23,846 nt of DNA, from assembly GCA_036897625.1 (NCBI GenBank), contig JAYMTA010000827.1, positions 1 to 23,846 of the forward strand. Reading direction: 5' to 3'. The notes beneath the pieces were generated by a model. The model was not told where the DNA came from and did no database searches. It worked only from the letters and a program-made list of their open reading frames with translations. The translations under genes and the position numbers were made by a program. This document shows, one piece after another, positions 21,344 through 23,846 of this stretch. This stretch comes from Pelargonium cotyledonis. Taxonomy: Eukaryota > Streptophyta > Magnoliopsida > Geraniales > Geraniaceae. Position 1 is the first letter of the stretch; each line of letters opens with the position of its first letter.

Positions 21344-21351
21344 TATATATA
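21344..21351 (+). promoter_or_regulatory. TATA box of the RNA helicase gene
   Basis: TATATATA follows a C/A-rich upstream stretch and precedes a CT-rich leader, so transcription should begin near 21375-21385. Its spacing to the leader exon and to the donor at 21509/21510 fits a standard plant promoter. Confidence 0.55.
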
Positions 21352-21374
21352 CCATTCTCCACGCTCGTTTTGGT

Positions 21375-22170
21375 CCTTCTCTCTCTCTGCGCTTCTCATC
21401 TCCGGAAGCGTTGTTTCTGCCTGGCGAGCGGCACAGAGAGATTGACGGACGGCCACCAGATCCCAGCAATTCCGGCTTCTTTCTTCATCCCAGGAAACGG
21501 TGTCGTCAGGTACAATTCGATTCTCTCTAACTGCTTTAGGGTTTCCAAATTTTCTCAGATCTGGACTCGCCTCTTTCATGCGAATCCGGAGCTTTTTCTC
21601 CGAAGAGAAATCGGTTTGTGTTTGTTTTTAGGCGTAATTTCGTGCTCTTTATGGTATCTGTTTGGTTGGTGAGAAACGGCAGGTTAAAGACGAGTGTCCC
21701 GATTCACGGTACTCGCGGCTTTGTCGCCAATCGAATTATTCTGGTTTTTCTTAGAGGAGATCTTTAGGTGTGGTATTTCGGGTTTCTGCTAAACCTAAAT
21801 TGGGTTTTCATTTTTTTTGTTTGAAACTTTGGATTGCATTGCTTGTTTGATGTTGAATTTGTCATAGATCACTTGCATATCTAAGATCTGATCATGCCAT
21901 TATATGAGTTTTGTTTCCCCCACTCTCTTAATATGTTATTGCCTCATGTTTTCCTGTAATTTTCTGAACAACTCAACTGATATGAAGCTTATTGATGATT
22001 TTCTAATATGAGTTATGAAAATATTCTTAATGTTCTCACGGTTTCTAAAAATTTGGCACAAATACTGTACCAACTTTTTCGGTACCATGATTTTCTTCTC
22101 TTTGTTTTTCAAGAAAACTATTATCATGATTTCCCTTATATCTTTCAGTTTCTGCAGCTGAACCTTTGCT
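21375..22170 (+). other. Leader exon, leader intron and 5' UTR of the RNA helicase gene
   Basis: A CT-rich leader exon of about 135 bases ends at GTCGTCAG/GTACAA (donor GT at 21510-21511). The intron contains TTTAGGGTTT at 21535-21544, a telo-box sequence, close to the donor. The acceptor is most likely TCTTTCAG (AG at 22147-22148), alternatively CTGCAG ending at 22157, leaving 22 or 13 bases of 5' UTR before the ATG at 22171. No ATG occurs in the short downstream leader segment. Confidence 0.6.
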
Positions 22171-23846
22171 ATGGCTGCCACTGCTGGTCCACGATATGCT
22201 CCAGAGGATCCCACTCTCCCAAAACCATGGAGAGGCCTGGTTGATGGTAATACAGGCTACCTATATTTTTGGAATCCGGAGACCAATGTCACTCAGTATG
22301 AGAAACCTACAAACTCTGCTCAGCCACCAAAGCCTTCTGCAGTGCCTATAAGTTCCTCTGTTCAAGTTCAACAAGTACAGCATCGTGGATATAGTCCTAA
22401 TGAGGATAATGATAAGTATGGTAGAGGTAGCAATGGTGTATCAAAACTTGAAGCAGGATCAAGAAGCTATCAGGTGTGTCGTTCACTTCTGCTTGCATTT
22501 AAAAACTCACAACTGTTATTTGACATGTTAAGTTACAAGATTTAGTTGTTATGGGCGATGTATGTTCTTATGTAAATCAGTCTTTCCTTTTCACAACCAT
22601 TTGAGCATTGCCTTGTTTGATGAGTAGCTTTTATTGTTAAGCATAAGTTACTGCCTCGCCTTTATAATAGGCCTTACATTTGTTTCTTTGTGGGTTAATT
22701 TTATTCTTTTTAATTTCAGAGTGGGAGATCTGCAACCGATCATTCTCATAGTGTGCCAAATGGGGCAGTCAGCGCTGGTGCTGGTGGATCTATTGCTAGA
22801 GGGAATGGGTCATCAGGTGCTGGAAGTGGGTTGTCTGCTGAATCTTATCGCCGTCGCCATGAAATAACAGTTAGTGTGAGTATCTAGAAGTTTCTTTATT
22901 GAAATTGATCTTTCCAGTACTTATTCCAACAGTTGTTCTACATCCATCACATATTCTATGAATGTGAATGTGAATGGAGGAACATTCTGGTTGAGTTCTT
23001 TTTAGCCTTCTCCCTAACCTCAATGTACCAATGAGATTTTGGTTATATTTCATTACTTCTCTCTTCTAGGTTGATGCTTTTCTTCTGTGCAACTATTTAC
23101 ATGTATTTTTGCTTTACAAATCTTAACAGGGAAATGAAGTGCCCCCTCCTTTTACATCATTCGATGAAACTGACTTTCCTTCTGAGATTCTTAGAGAGGT
23201 ATGAAATTCTGCTTATTACTAACATATAGGGTCCTTTTACTATGCATGGTGGCTTGGAGTGTTTGTAGGTGTGCTAATCCTAGGAGTTTAATGTGCAAAG
23301 TGTTCTGATTCCTGGAGGTCCAATGTTGAGCTTCAGACTCATTCATTTTTTGCCATCTGTACTTTTTGTCGCAGATACGATATTTGCTCCTGGGAGGAGC
23401 TAATGTCGTACGCTGTGCTGCCCTCTGTGGGGTGACTTGCATAAAATTTGGAGTGCCCTTTTACGGCGGACCTATTTTTTCGGAAAGGGCTTCCAAATCA
23501 TACCCATGTTCGTGGCCGGGCTGCCGTTGGTGATGATTCTGTCTGCCACTCGGTCCTAACAGAAGAAGAGGTCTCCTCCTGCTCCAATTGGCCTCCTGCT
23601 TATGGAGGATGATGCTTCTTCTGGATTCGCCACTCCATAAATCCAATATGAATTTCTTCCAGAAATATTGAAGCCAGTTCCTCTGCTTATGGGGGATTGC
23701 TGGTTGTTTGCCTTTTCTAGGTACACAATGCTGGGTTTGCTGCTCCAACTCCTATACAGGCGCAGTCGTGGCCCATTATGCTCCAAAATCGCGATGTTGT
23801 GGCTGGTGCTGAAAAAAGCTCCGGGGAGAGTTTAAGGTTATTGTTT
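22171..23846 (+). CDS. RH14: DEAD-box ATP-dependent RNA helicase with N-terminal WW domain (DRH1/RH14 type), 5' part only
   Basis: Exons seen: 22171-22473, 22720-22875, 23130-23198 and 23721 to the window end, all in phase, giving 218 residues of a protein that is usually about 600-700. The start [14 protein letters not shown] is the family's typical N terminus. A WW domain follows at about 15-46, [10 protein letters not shown] to TQYEKP, with first Trp at 20 and Tyr43 in place of the second Trp, as in known members. A Ser/Gly-rich linker leads to [10 protein letters not shown], then [10 protein letters not shown], and the Q motif [15 protein letters not shown] at about 181-195. The residues expected to form motif I (AKTGSGKT) instead read AEKSSGES (206-213), lacking the Lys that contacts ATP phosphate; see findings. 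Known relatives unwind RNA using ATP and act in RNA processing. RH40/RH46 are close alternatives, since the distinguishing C terminus is missing. The gene is cut by the window edge and possibly defective. Confidence 0.85.

Noticed and set aside
1..23846. CRISPR array, tRNA or rRNA gene, or a bacterial-type defence system
   Set aside because: No regular spacer-repeat array, no cloverleaf with both boxes, and no prokaryotic gene organisation. The DNA is plant nuclear.
1..23846. A functional cluster linking kinase, methyltransferase and helicase
   Set aside because: Each gene has its own promoter and leader intron, kilobases of repeat-bearing DNA separate them, and the families act in different pathways. 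Adjacency alone does not support a joint system.

Overview
This is a stretch of plant nuclear DNA, most likely from a eudicot. It is AT-rich, its genes are split by many short GT-AG introns, and the three genes I can reconstruct belong to plant families. It also carries plant-type mobile-element remnants: two non-LTR retrotransposon pieces, a probable SINE and a Stowaway-like MITE. I see no bacterial, organellar or viral gene. All three protein genes lie on the + strand.

Layout. 1-1340 is AT-rich upstream DNA. 1150-3463 holds the promoter, leader exon(s) and leader intron of a GSK3/shaggy-like kinase. Its twelve coding exons (3464-7113) join into an intact 412-residue protein of the ASK-alpha/gamma (SK11/SK12) type. 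7114-7530 is its probable 3' UTR. 7530-10440 is intergenic and contains an internally deleted LINE derivative with target-site duplications (8129-8781) and a decayed LINE 3' end with a zf-RVT domain (about 9735-10215). From the TATA box at 10465 to 18457 lies a DRM2-type de novo cytosine methyltransferase. It has a long leader with introns, a start codon that I place as the last three bases of a small exon, two UBA domains and the rearranged catalytic domain, 599 residues in all. One of its introns holds a probable SINE with a 10-bp target-site duplication. 18458-21340 is repeat-rich intergenic DNA: a diverged direct repeat, a 236-bp Stowaway-like MITE and a diverged tandem duplication. From 21344 a DEAD-box RNA helicase gene of the DRH1/RH14 type (WW domain at the N terminus) begins and runs off the window end.

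The genes are not an operon and each has its own promoter. The kinase family acts in brassinosteroid and stress signalling, the methyltransferase is the effector of RNA-directed DNA methylation, and the helicase family acts on RNA in the nucleus. I find no wholly new system here. The points most worth a second look are the kinase's two overlapping minimal upstream ORFs, the split start codon of the methyltransferase, the two retroelement insertions with clear target-site duplications, and the strongly abnormal helicase motif I in the last 40 bases, which may mark a pseudogene or poor sequence. Exon coordinates come from reading-frame continuity, splice consensus and remembered family sequences; no alignment or transcript was available.
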